A stretch of DNA of 33,963 nucleotides from Candidatus Poribacteria bacterium. GTDB taxonomy: Bacteria; Poribacteria; WGA-4E; WGA-3G. Positions 23,416 to 32,000 of this stretch are shown here, in pieces. The stretch is from assembly GCA_003635185.1 (NCBI GenBank), contig PYJA01000072.1, forward strand, positions 1-33,963. Direction: 5' to 3'. How positions within the stretch are numbered: position 1 is the first letter of the stretch; each line of letters starts with the position of its first letter. A program made the translations under genes and the position numbers. The notes beneath the pieces are model-generated. The model was not told the DNA's origin, ran no database searches, and saw only the letters and a program-made list of their open reading frames with translations.

Positions 23416-25812
23416 ATGAACGTAACCCAAAATTGGCTAAAAACCTATATCGATTTTGATTTTTCCCCAGACAAACTCGCAGAAAGATTAACGATGTTAG
23501 GCATTGAAGTTGAATCTGTCAAGCAGCTCGGCGCAGCGTTAGAAGGTGTCCTTGTTGGCAAAGTAGATGCCATCAGACCACATCCGAATGCAGATAAACT
23601 TGTGTTGTGTCAGGTAGATATTGGTGAGACAGATGCGCTGCAGATCGTTTGCGGTGCGCCGAATGTATATGAAGGCATGTTTGCACCTGTCGCAACAATC
23701 GGTACAGCATTGCCTACAGGTATTACAATTAAACGTGCTAAACTGCGCGGTGAGGAATCACACGGCATGCTCTGCTCAGAGAAAGAGTTAGGCATCTCTG
23801 ATGAAGCCGCGGGACTCATGGAATTATCTTCTGATCTATCCATAGGCTCACCACTTACCGAAGCGTTAGGTTTAGACGATGTGATATTTGAATTGGAGAT
23901 AACCCCGAACCGTCCGGACTGTCTCAGTATGATAGGTGTTGCCCGCGAAATTCGCGCTGAAACGGGCAACGATTTAAAACTCCCACAAGTGAACGGACAA
24001 GAAGGCGAGGCAGATATAAACGAACTTACATCTGTAATAATTGACGATCCGGACCTTTGCCCGCGTTATGCAGCACGTGTTATCCGTGGTGTTAAAGTTG
24101 GAGAATCTCCTGCATGGCTAAAACAACGTCTTGAATCTATTGGTGTCGGTGTTATCAACAATATCGTAGATATTACTAACTTTGTCTTGATGGAATATGG
24201 GCAGCCGCTGCACGCCTTTGATTATCACAAACTCACAGAAAATCGCATTGTTGTGCGCTGTGCAGCAGAAAATGAACAGATCAAAACCCTTGATGAAGAG
24301 GAACGCAACCTAATTCCTGATATGTTAGTTATTGCCGATGCAGAAAAACCTGTGGCACTTGCAGGAATTATGGGGGGCTATGATTCTGAAATCACTGAGA
24401 TAACGTGTGATGTGTTACTGGAAAGTGCTAATTTCCAACCGTCAAGCGTCCGTGCAACCGCAAAGAAGTTGGGAATACACACCGAAGCATCTTACAGATT
24501 TGAACGTGGCGCGGATCCAGAGGCTGTTATCCCGGCGCTTGACCGTGCCGCACAACTGATCGCAGAGTTAGCAGGCGGCACCTTATGTGAAGACGTTATT
24601 GATGTCTATCCCGGACGACGGGAACCGCTGCAAATTCAACTTCGTGCTGAACGTGTGAATTTCATATTGGGAACTACACTTGAAACCAATGAGATAGAGC
24701 AGATTTTAAGTCGGTTAGGGTTTAATGTGGAGGCATCACAACCAGAAGAAAATATATATCAAATTACCGTCCCATCGTTCCGCGGAGATATTACACGCGA
24801 AATAGATTTGATAGAAGAAATTGCGCGTGTCTACGGTTATGACAACATTCCAACAGCATTACCGAAAGGCGACATCCCTATCCCTGCGCCAAACATTTCA
24901 GTAGAAGTTCGTAGGCGTATAAAACATTTTCTACTCGGCTCTGGCATGATGGAATCGGTAAACTATAGTTTTTGTCATCCGAACTGTTTTGACAAGATTC
25001 GGTTGGCAGCAGACAATTCACTTCGTGATACCTTGAAACTGCGTAATCCGTTAAGTCCAGAGATGTCAATTTTGCGTACAACATTACTGCCGAGTTTGCT
25101 CGAAAATGCACAGCATAATCACAATCATCAGATAGATAATATCACACTCTTTGAACTGTCTACTGTGTTTATCCAAGGAGCAGAACCGGCTCGTGTTGCT
25201 GGCATTCTTGCAGGAGAGATTGGCGAAGGTGTTTACGGTAATCCCCATCGTTCTCCAGACTTCTTTGACATTAAGGGGACTGTTGAAGGGGTCCTTGATG
25301 TCTGCGGGACTACCGATTATGTGTTCAAGAAAACGGACGACCCAACCTTCCATCCGGGACGCAACGCTGAGGTGTTGTTGGAGAATAAACGCATCGGTAT
25401 CCTCGGAGAAGCACACCCGAAAGTGTTGGAAAGTTATGAGTTGCCTTACAAAGCATACCTCTTTGAACTTGACCTGGAGGCATTAGCAGACGCAGCCGAT
25501 TTTTCCAAACGTTTTGAACCGATCCCTATCTATCCCAGCGTCCTGCGCGACCTTGCCATCGTGGTAGATCAAGAGATGCAGTCGGATATGCCAATAGAAA
25601 TTATCTATTCCACTGGTGGAGAATTGGTTGAATCGGTACGACTGTTTGATGTATATGTCGGGGATCAGGTGCCAGAAGATAAAAAGAGTCTTGCTTACAC
25701 AATCACATATCATTCAGCAACCGAGACCTTGACAGATACGGCGGTTAACGATCTTCACGACAAGGTTGTTAAACAACTGAATCAAGAACTTGGCGCAAAG
25801 TTAAGAATGTAA
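23416..25812 (+). CDS. pheT: Phenylalanyl-tRNA synthetase beta subunit
   Basis: 798 residues from the ATG at 23416, which has AAGGA 7 nt upstream; a TTG at 23401 would add five residues but has no Shine-Dalgarno. Domains in order: an N-terminal tRNA-binding/OB region (GVLVGKVDAIRPHPNADKL, about 44-62), the B3/B4 editing domain (NNIVDITNFVLMEYGQPLHA, SYRFERGADPE), the B5 domain (about 405-480), the catalytic-like core and a C-terminal FDX-ACB anticodon-binding domain (YPSVLRDLAIVVDQ onward, about 706-798). Full length. It provides structure, editing and tRNA contacts for PheRS and follows pheS after a repeat-bearing 105-bp gap. Confidence 0.97.
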   Translation: MNVTQNWLKTYIDFDFSPDKLAERLTMLGIEVESVKQLGAALEGVLVGKVDAIRPHPNADKLVLCQVDIGETDALQIVCGAPNVYEGMFAPVATIGTALPTGITIKRAKLRGEESHGMLCSEKELGISDEAAGLMELSSDLSIGSPLTEALGLDDVIFELEITPNRPDCLSMIGVAREIRAETGNDLKLPQVNGQEGEADINELTSVIIDDPDLCPRYAARVIRGVKVGESPAWLKQRLESIGVGVINNIVDITNFVLMEYGQPLHAFDYHKLTENRIVVRCAAENEQIKTLDEEERNLIPDMLVIADAEKPVALAGIMGGYDSEITEITCDVLLESANFQPSSVRATAKKLGIHTEASYRFERGADPEAVIPALDRAAQLIAELAGGTLCEDVIDVYPGRREPLQIQLRAERVNFILGTTLETNEIEQILSRLGFNVEASQPEENIYQITVPSFRGDITREIDLIEEIARVYGYDNIPTALPKGDIPIPAPNISVEVRRRIKHFLLGSGMMESVNYSFCHPNCFDKIRLAADNSLRDTLKLRNPLSPEMSILRTTLLPSLLENAQHNHNHQIDNITLFELSTVFIQGAEPARVAGILAGEIGEGVYGNPHRSPDFFDIKGTVEGVLDVCGTTDYVFKKTDDPTFHPGRNAEVLLENKRIGILGEAHPKVLESYELPYKAYLFELDLEALADAADFSKRFEPIPIYPSVLRDLAIVVDQEMQSDMPIEIIYSTGGELVESVRLFDVYVGDQVPEDKKSLAYTITYHSATETLTDTAVNDLHDKVVKQLNQELGAKLRM

Positions 25813-25840
25813 CCCATTGGAAGACTCGGACAAAACCGTT

Positions 25841-26542
25841 ATGCAGGCACAACGTATAAAGAACTTGTTTTCAGCTATTGCACGCCACTACGATTTTCTT
25901 AATTCGTTGTTAAGCCTCCGATTTGATCGGGTATGGCGGAGAGAGACAGTCAAAGCAAGTAGTGTAACCCCAACAAGTAAGGTGCTTGATGTTTGCACAG
26001 GCACAGGCGAACTCGCGCTTGCCTACTCGAACAAAATTGGGGCAGATGGTTCTGTCATCGGTTCCGATTTCTGTTTTGAGATGTTAGTTGTCGGCAAACA
26101 AAAGGTAGAACGGCAGGGAAGGGCACACGCCTTTGTTCCGATTGAAGCAGATACCCTTACCCTCCCGTTTGCGGACAATACTTTTGATATTGTTTCTGTC
26201 GGTTTTGGTATCCGAAACGTTGCTGACCTTGAATTGGGCATTCGTGAGATGACACGCGTCGCTGTACCGGGCGGTAGGATTGCTATCTTAGAGTTTACGC
26301 AACCTGTCAATCCGATATTTCGTAGTCTTTACTATTTCTATTTCACAAAGATTTTACCGTTCATCGGCAATTGCATCTCGCGTAGCAAAGACGATGCTTA
26401 CGGTTATCTTCCCCGTTCTGTTATGCAGTTCCCAAATTGCGATGCGTTGAAAGCAGTTATGGAGCAGTGCGGACTAACAGATGTGCAGTATTTTCGGAAA
26501 ACTTTGGGGATTGTCGCAATTCATGTAGGGAAAAAGATGTGA
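25841..26542 (+). CDS. UbiE/MenG-type quinone C-methyltransferase
   Basis: 233 residues from the ATG at 25841; a TTG at 25817 gives 241 residues and cannot be excluded. The N-terminal FSAIARHYDFLNSLLSLRFD and RVWRRE are the UbiE/MenG signature. SAM motifs follow: VLDVCTGTGELALAY (motif I), VIGSDFCFEMLVVGKQK, FDIVSVGFGIRNVADLELGI and RVAVPGGRIAILEFTQP. The enzyme methylates demethylmenaquinone or the ubiquinone precursor ring with S-adenosylmethionine. Which quinone applies cannot be told from this gene alone. It lies 28 bp after pheT on the same strand and converges on the deacetylase gene. Confidence 0.9.
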   Translation: MQAQRIKNLFSAIARHYDFLNSLLSLRFDRVWRRETVKASSVTPTSKVLDVCTGTGELALAYSNKIGADGSVIGSDFCFEMLVVGKQKVERQGRAHAFVPIEADTLTLPFADNTFDIVSVGFGIRNVADLELGIREMTRVAVPGGRIAILEFTQPVNPIFRSLYYFYFTKILPFIGNCISRSKDDAYGYLPRSVMQFPNCDALKAVMEQCGLTDVQYFRKTLGIVAIHVGKKM

Positions 26543-26574
26543 AAGGTTTGGCAAAATGGCGAAAACTCCAACGC

Positions 26575-27513
26575 TTACCCAACCAAACGTTCCACATGTG
26601 CCACAACAGATTCAGAGACACCTTTCAAGCTATACCCACCCTCCAATGCGGAAACAACATTGCCTGATGCAATCTCCTCCGCAACATTCAGAACCAGATC
26701 GGTTAACTTCGCAAATCCTTCTGCAGTTATGTCAATGTGAGCGAGTGGATCAAGATAGTGCGCATCAAAGCCTGCAGATATTAGGATAAACTCAGGCGAA
26801 AAACCGTGTAATGCAGGGATAAGCACATCCTCAAAGACAGCGATGTATTCACTGTCCCCACTTCCGGGTGGCATCGGCACATTGAGTGTAGTGCCGCGCG
26901 CTTTTCCGCTGCCCTGTTCATAACGTGAACCTGTGCCGGGGTAAAGCGGGGATTGATGGATAGAGAAAAAGAAAACCGATGCATCTTCATAAAATATGTC
27001 TTGTGTGCCGTTACCGTGATGCACATCCCAATCAACGATTGCCACCTTTCCAACACCGTGTTCTCGTTGCAAGTAGCGTGCTGTAACGGCGATGTTATTG
27101 AACAAGCAAAACCCCATGCTTTGCCCTGGTGTCGCGTGGTGTCCCGGTGGGCGTACCAATGCAAAAGCATTTTTCACCTTCTTTGTAACTACAGCTTCTG
27201 CTGCACATAACACCCCACCTGTTGAAAGTAAGGCAATATCGTAAGATTCATGCCCGACAATTGTGTCGTAGGTCAGCGGAATTTCTGCTTCACAGGATTG
27301 TCGGATGTGATCACTATAACCGGGTTTGTGCGCGTAAGCGATCTGTTCAATGCTCGCGGGTGTTGGGTCAATGTGGTGTAGCTGTTCCCACACATCGCTC
27401 TGCTGGAGTGCTGCGAGACAGACTCTGAGACGATCAGGTCGTTCAGGGTGTTCGGGGCCTGTGTCGTGGTTCAGATAGTCTGGGTGATAGATGAATGCGG
27501 TTTTTTGTGGCAT
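26575..27513 (-). CDS. HDAC-like (class II type) deacetylase
   Basis: A 312-residue enzyme of the arginase/deacetylase fold. Motifs: HPERPDRL (about 22-29), RPPGHHA (121-127, catalytic His pair 125/126), GFCLFNNIAVTA, DWDVHHGNGTQD (161-172, zinc ligands Asp163 and His165), YPGTG, SAGFDAH (third zinc ligand Asp250) and ALEGGYS with the transition-state Tyr region. All catalytic residues look intact. Bacterial members deacetylate small amines such as polyamines, or proteins such as acetyl-CoA synthetase; the substrate cannot be read from sequence. It lies 12 bp downstream of the HEPN-ATPase gene on the same strand, so it may be cotranscribed with that module. Confidence 0.93.
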   Translation of the reverse strand: MPQKTAFIYHPDYLNHDTGPEHPERPDRLRVCLAALQQSDVWEQLHHIDPTPASIEQIAYAHKPGYSDHIRQSCEAEIPLTYDTIVGHESYDIALLSTGGVLCAAEAVVTKKVKNAFALVRPPGHHATPGQSMGFCLFNNIAVTARYLQREHGVGKVAIVDWDVHHGNGTQDIFYEDASVFFFSIHQSPLYPGTGSRYEQGSGKARGTTLNVPMPPGSGDSEYIAVFEDVLIPALHGFSPEFILISAGFDAHYLDPLAHIDITAEGFAKLTDLVLNVAEEIASGNVVSALEGGYSLKGVSESVVAHVERLVG

Positions 27514-27525
27514 GATACATCAGGT

Positions 27526-29022
27526 TTATGATACATATTCTGACAATATATCTAAAATTTCAGTGCAGTATGCTTCAATAGTCTTGAATTCATGTGGTTT
27601 AAGAGTTTCGCCACGATTATGAGCTAATGGATTACGACATTTAGACAATAACTGTTTACGTTGTTCCCAATAGTTAGGATTATGTCCAAAGAGTGGTTGA
27701 AAATATGGTTGCCATAATCCCCTTGCGAAAATAATCGTAAACAAATCTGCAGGATAGGTAAAATCAACTAAATTTTTTGAGGCCCTGTCACTAAATGTTT
27801 TTTCTTCTTTCTGTTGTGCTTCTCTACAAACATCAAAAATCTTCTTTAAATTAGAACGACCTTTCTCTAATTCTGTAATCCAGTCATCTCCATATACACC
27901 GGACATGGTGATTGTAATTACCTCCCGAAGTGCTTTTTCAGTTCTCCTCCAAATTGGCCAAATCTCCTCAGAAAATTCTGCAGAACGCTCATGTAGTTTA
28001 AGATAATCGTGAAAATGTTCTGAATAAGCTGAATATGTACCATTATCATTCTGTTTGATTAAACCGTAATTTTCAAGTTCAGTAACATCAGTCGGCTTAA
28101 CATCAACGACAGGGCCGAACAAAATCTGGAGGAGTTTATTGAGGGTTTCTTCCTCCCGCAGTAACCGAATCATATCATCATAATGACCAAAGATAGACTG
28201 TAGAATACTATCAGCGGTTTTGTCAACATCAACCTTTTGTTCTTGATTTTGATGATTCACCTCAACTATTTCCCAACCTAACATTTCAAGCAGATAGGGG
28301 TGGGATCCACAATAGAACAAAATACGTTTTTTATTTTCATCGGAAATTGATATTCCGATGTCTGAAAATCGGGAAAAGTAGATTTCTAAGTCGTCATTAT
28401 TAAACATTCCCAAGCGTTGAACCTGGAAAATGTTATGAAACGGAGAGGTTGAGCCGGCTAACTGTTCAATATCTCTAATACTTCGACGAGAGGTCAGAAC
28501 AAGGGAAAACCCGTAATCTGGGTAATCAGCAAGTTCTCGTAAACGTTGAAAGGCCGTGTTTCCTTTAAAGAGATGCCGCGCGTGATCAAATTCATCAAGA
28601 ATAAGAAGCATCTGATACCCGATTTCTTTAACTTCTATAAAAAAATCTTTAATCTCGTCCCACGAATCTTCAATTTCCAATGCGTAGTCAGCTAAGTTTT
28701 GAACCGCGTCTGATAACCAATCTAACCTTGTCATTTCTCTAACACATCTTTTTACAAGCGCGTGGAAGAAATCCGATGGCAAATCGTATGAGGCAACCCC
28801 CATCCAAATCGGTAGAACCCCTTTTCTGATTAGGTTATCTTTCTGCTCAATGATTGCCTTGTGTGCCAGGCTGCTTTTACCGATACGGTGCATTCCAATG
28901 ATAACGAGATTCCCCGGATTATCAGGATGAATAATCCGGTTTTCGATATTGTTCACAAGTGTCTCACGTCCAATGAAACGGTCACCATGGACGATTCTAC
29001 CGTAGTTAGCAAATGGATTCAT
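27526..29022 (-). CDS. STAND/AAA-like ATPase with C-terminal HEPN domain (putative RNase effector)
   Basis: 498 residues from the ATG at 29022, which has AAGGA about 6 nt upstream; a longer frame to 29055 would overlap the upstream gene. The N-terminal NPFANYGRIVHGDRFIGRE leads into a P-loop ATPase: Walker A GMHRIGKSS (43-51), Walker B MLLILDEFD, LVLTSRRS (sensor-like) and CGSHPYLLEML, the G-x-P-type motif of STAND ATPases. A winged-helix-like segment may follow (about 295-345). The C-terminal part (about 352-498) is all-helical and has GVYGDDW and CRNPLAHNRGE, an intact RxxxxH motif (Arg463, His468). This resembles the Swt1-type HEPN group, whose members are often metal-independent RNases in toxins and immunity. 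Assignment of the HEPN domain and RNase activity is by motif and fold pattern only. Confidence 0.72.
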   Translation of the reverse strand: MNPFANYGRIVHGDRFIGRETLVNNIENRIIHPDNPGNLVIIGMHRIGKSSLAHKAIIEQKDNLIRKGVLPIWMGVASYDLPSDFFHALVKRCVREMTRLDWLSDAVQNLADYALEIEDSWDEIKDFFIEVKEIGYQMLLILDEFDHARHLFKGNTAFQRLRELADYPDYGFSLVLTSRRSIRDIEQLAGSTSPFHNIFQVQRLGMFNNDDLEIYFSRFSDIGISISDENKKRILFYCGSHPYLLEMLGWEIVEVNHQNQEQKVDVDKTADSILQSIFGHYDDMIRLLREEETLNKLLQILFGPVVDVKPTDVTELENYGLIKQNDNGTYSAYSEHFHDYLKLHERSAEFSEEIWPIWRRTEKALREVITITMSGVYGDDWITELEKGRSNLKKIFDVCREAQQKEEKTFSDRASKNLVDFTYPADLFTIIFARGLWQPYFQPLFGHNPNYWEQRKQLLSKCRNPLAHNRGETLKPHEFKTIEAYCTEILDILSEYVS

Positions 29023-29033
29023 GCTGCTTCCTT

Positions 29034-32000
29034 TTATCCGTTGACAACAAACCACTCTTTGAAAAGTCCAACCTGAATTTGATAAGATTGATCGCGGCGT
29101 TTAACAACATCCCGATTCACAAGATCATCCAGAATTGTGTCAATTGGTAAATTGGTTTCGCAAATGATTTTATCGCGATGACAAGGATCTGTCCTATTAC
29201 TATTGTCAGCAATAGTTTTCAGGATTTTTAAAGCGTCTTCATCTGAAATAGCATCCGGTGATGTATCTCCTGAATTGATGAGATTATCAAATTTGTCTAA
29301 ACCAAGGGCATTTACATCGTGTATAAGTTCATTTTTGACTTGTTCTACATCCGCTTCTGTTACCAGCCCAGCGCGCTTCACATTCATGTAGTCAACGAGA
29401 CGGTTGCAAATAATTTGAATATAGAATGGACTTCCCGCAGTGAGCTCTAAAATTCGCTCTATTGCTTGTTCCCGATAACGGCTGTCACCTTGTCTTCCAC
29501 CAATGCGTATGGGTTCATCAATAAGTGCACGTGCATCTTCTTCCTTGAGATAAGTGACTCGCTCATCCTGCATTGTGCCAAACTCATTGGGGAATTGGAG
29601 TTTGAACTTCTGCATCACATCTTGTCCGACCAACACAGCACTAAAATAGTTTGCTTGCAATAAAGCTTTCCAATTCTGCATGAATGAGTCAGGAATCTCA
29701 CCTTTAATGATTGGTTCGTAGATGTACTGAAATTCATCTATCAGGAGGACAGCCCTTACGCCACGCCAATCTTCTCGACTTGTTTGATCGTCAGTCAAAT
29801 CTTTTAGTGTCACAAAAGTATCTTCAAAAAGTTGCAGAGGCGCGGGGTACTCGTAGAATTCTTTATCAGGAATAGTAAGCTCAAGAGAACTGAAACCCTC
29901 ACGTTGTTTTTGCCGAATCGCACGTTTAAGTGCTCTCAAAATACCATTGAGAAATTGGTGCAAGAGTGAGGTTTGGGCATGTTGATCCAGAAGCGTAGAC
30001 ATATTTCCTAAATCAAGGATAAGAAGTTCTTTATCTTCCCGGAGCGACTCTTTTAGGTGATATAACACCGAAGATTTACCAGATCGCTTTTGCCCAAATA
30101 CCATGACAGATTTGCTCTGTGTACGAGATTCTCGGATAGCCTTTGCAATATTTTGAATTAACTCTTCACGCCCGAAAAACATATTCGTGTCGCCAACAAT
30201 ACCACCTTCAGCATAGGCAGCATAGGGATTTTCTATTTTCTCAAACTCATCTTCTGAATAGAGTCGGATGGAGAGATCCTGGATTGGAGTTTGTAATTGT
30301 TCTTCTGTCCGAGTACGATACCGAGCACAAAGGGATAAAGAAAATGTTTGGGATTGTAAAGCATGCAGAGTTACGCGTAATGGAACTGTCAGAATTGACT
30401 GTTCTCCTCCACGTAAAGATTCATTCTGTTTAATCTCCGATCCTGTCACCATAAAAAATGTTTTGTCCTCCTGAACGATTAACTCCAACGACTCAGCGGG
30501 ACTCCTACCTCTCTCATTTTCTAATACAATCTGCACCTCTATTTGCCGATCAGTATCAGGAACATAAGATTCCACAGGTAGTCTAAGGTTCAATTGCGGT
30601 TTTGAAGCCTCGTAAAGCTCGTTGAGATATGCGTCCACTTTATCTTGAATTACCTCAGTAATAGGATAAACATCTTCTACAGATACTCTCGTCGGGCTTT
30701 CTTCAATGTCTCTAAGTAGATCTTGACAAAAACTATGAAGTTGAAAACACAAGCGTTCTCGTTCTTCAAACGTTACCTGTTTGCAAAGTTCCAATGCACT
30801 TTCAAGGATCCTCTGCAACTCTCCAACTCGCTGTCGATCTAATTCAAAGGATAAACTTGATCGAATGTCTTCTGCAAATCTAATGTTATCTTCTAACCAC
30901 GACGTAGTAAGATCAAAGTTGTTCAATAGTCGTAATTTGTCTGATGTGTCACGATCTGCATTGGATTTTTTATTTCGCAACTCGTTCCATGGATGGACGA
31001 AATCAACGAGCCGTTTCATTACATCAGGGACCTCTATATCCATTTCTTTTAAATACTCAACAGCCATCGTCCTTAAAGTTTCATTACCGTATAGACGGTT
31101 CAAAACCCTATCGGCAGCAAATCGACTGTGTAAAACAAGATACGCAATGGCATCAAAAACTTTTTTCTTCTCTGGATGGTTGTTAATCACATCTCTCACT
31201 ACTTTGTCGAAAGTTTGGGTATTCGGAGTTAGATCAATATGGGCAGGTCCTAATGTTGAATATAGATACCTGACGAGGGAATTAACTGCATCCTGCTCAT
31301 CTCTTCTACGACGTGTCTTATCTCCATCATAAGCAGTTAATGCCTCACAATACCATTCTCGAACAGTATCCAAATGTTTATTTTCACTCACCGCAGCATC
31401 ACCTCTTGAAGCAAAACTCCGGCAGAGGTAGCGATAAAATAAATTTTGATTACCACCCAAATCAAAATAGATTCTTGCAGCTGAGAGATAATAGTGACCG
31501 CGATCACGTGGCCGTCTTGTACCTAATTGTTTAGCTACGTCTTCAAGCCTTGATATATCATATCGAAAATCTTTATCAGAACCTGTGTATTTCCCTTCGC
31601 TCACTCGCTCAGGGGCAACACCGTCAAACGCACACCGATTTAAGAAAAATTGTGTAAAATCGCTTAATTCACCCGAAAAATATGAAAGAACAGTTTCAAT
31701 CTCAATGATAGTGTCTTCATCAAGGTTAAATTTACCAGTCCTCTGTGCTCTTTCAATTGCTTCTAATAGTTCTCTGGTTTTCGGAGCAGGATATGCACTC
31801 GGAATTTTATTTAAAATCTGCTTTGCTTCATCATAACGATTTTGCTTTGAGAGACAAAAGGCAAGATTCCTTTGTACAGTAATATTTTGCGGTCGCAACT
31901 TCTGAACTCGGCGCAATTGGCCCTCGGCATTTACATAATCTTCTAACTTAATATAAGTGTTCGCTATTTGCATGCGAATTCGCGATCTTCGTTCATGATC

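Noticed and set aside
30781..31332. 183-codon open frame on plus inside the large ATPase gene
   Set aside because: Antisense shadow of a 1516-codon frame with clear ATPase and TPR motifs; low-complexity serine-rich product.
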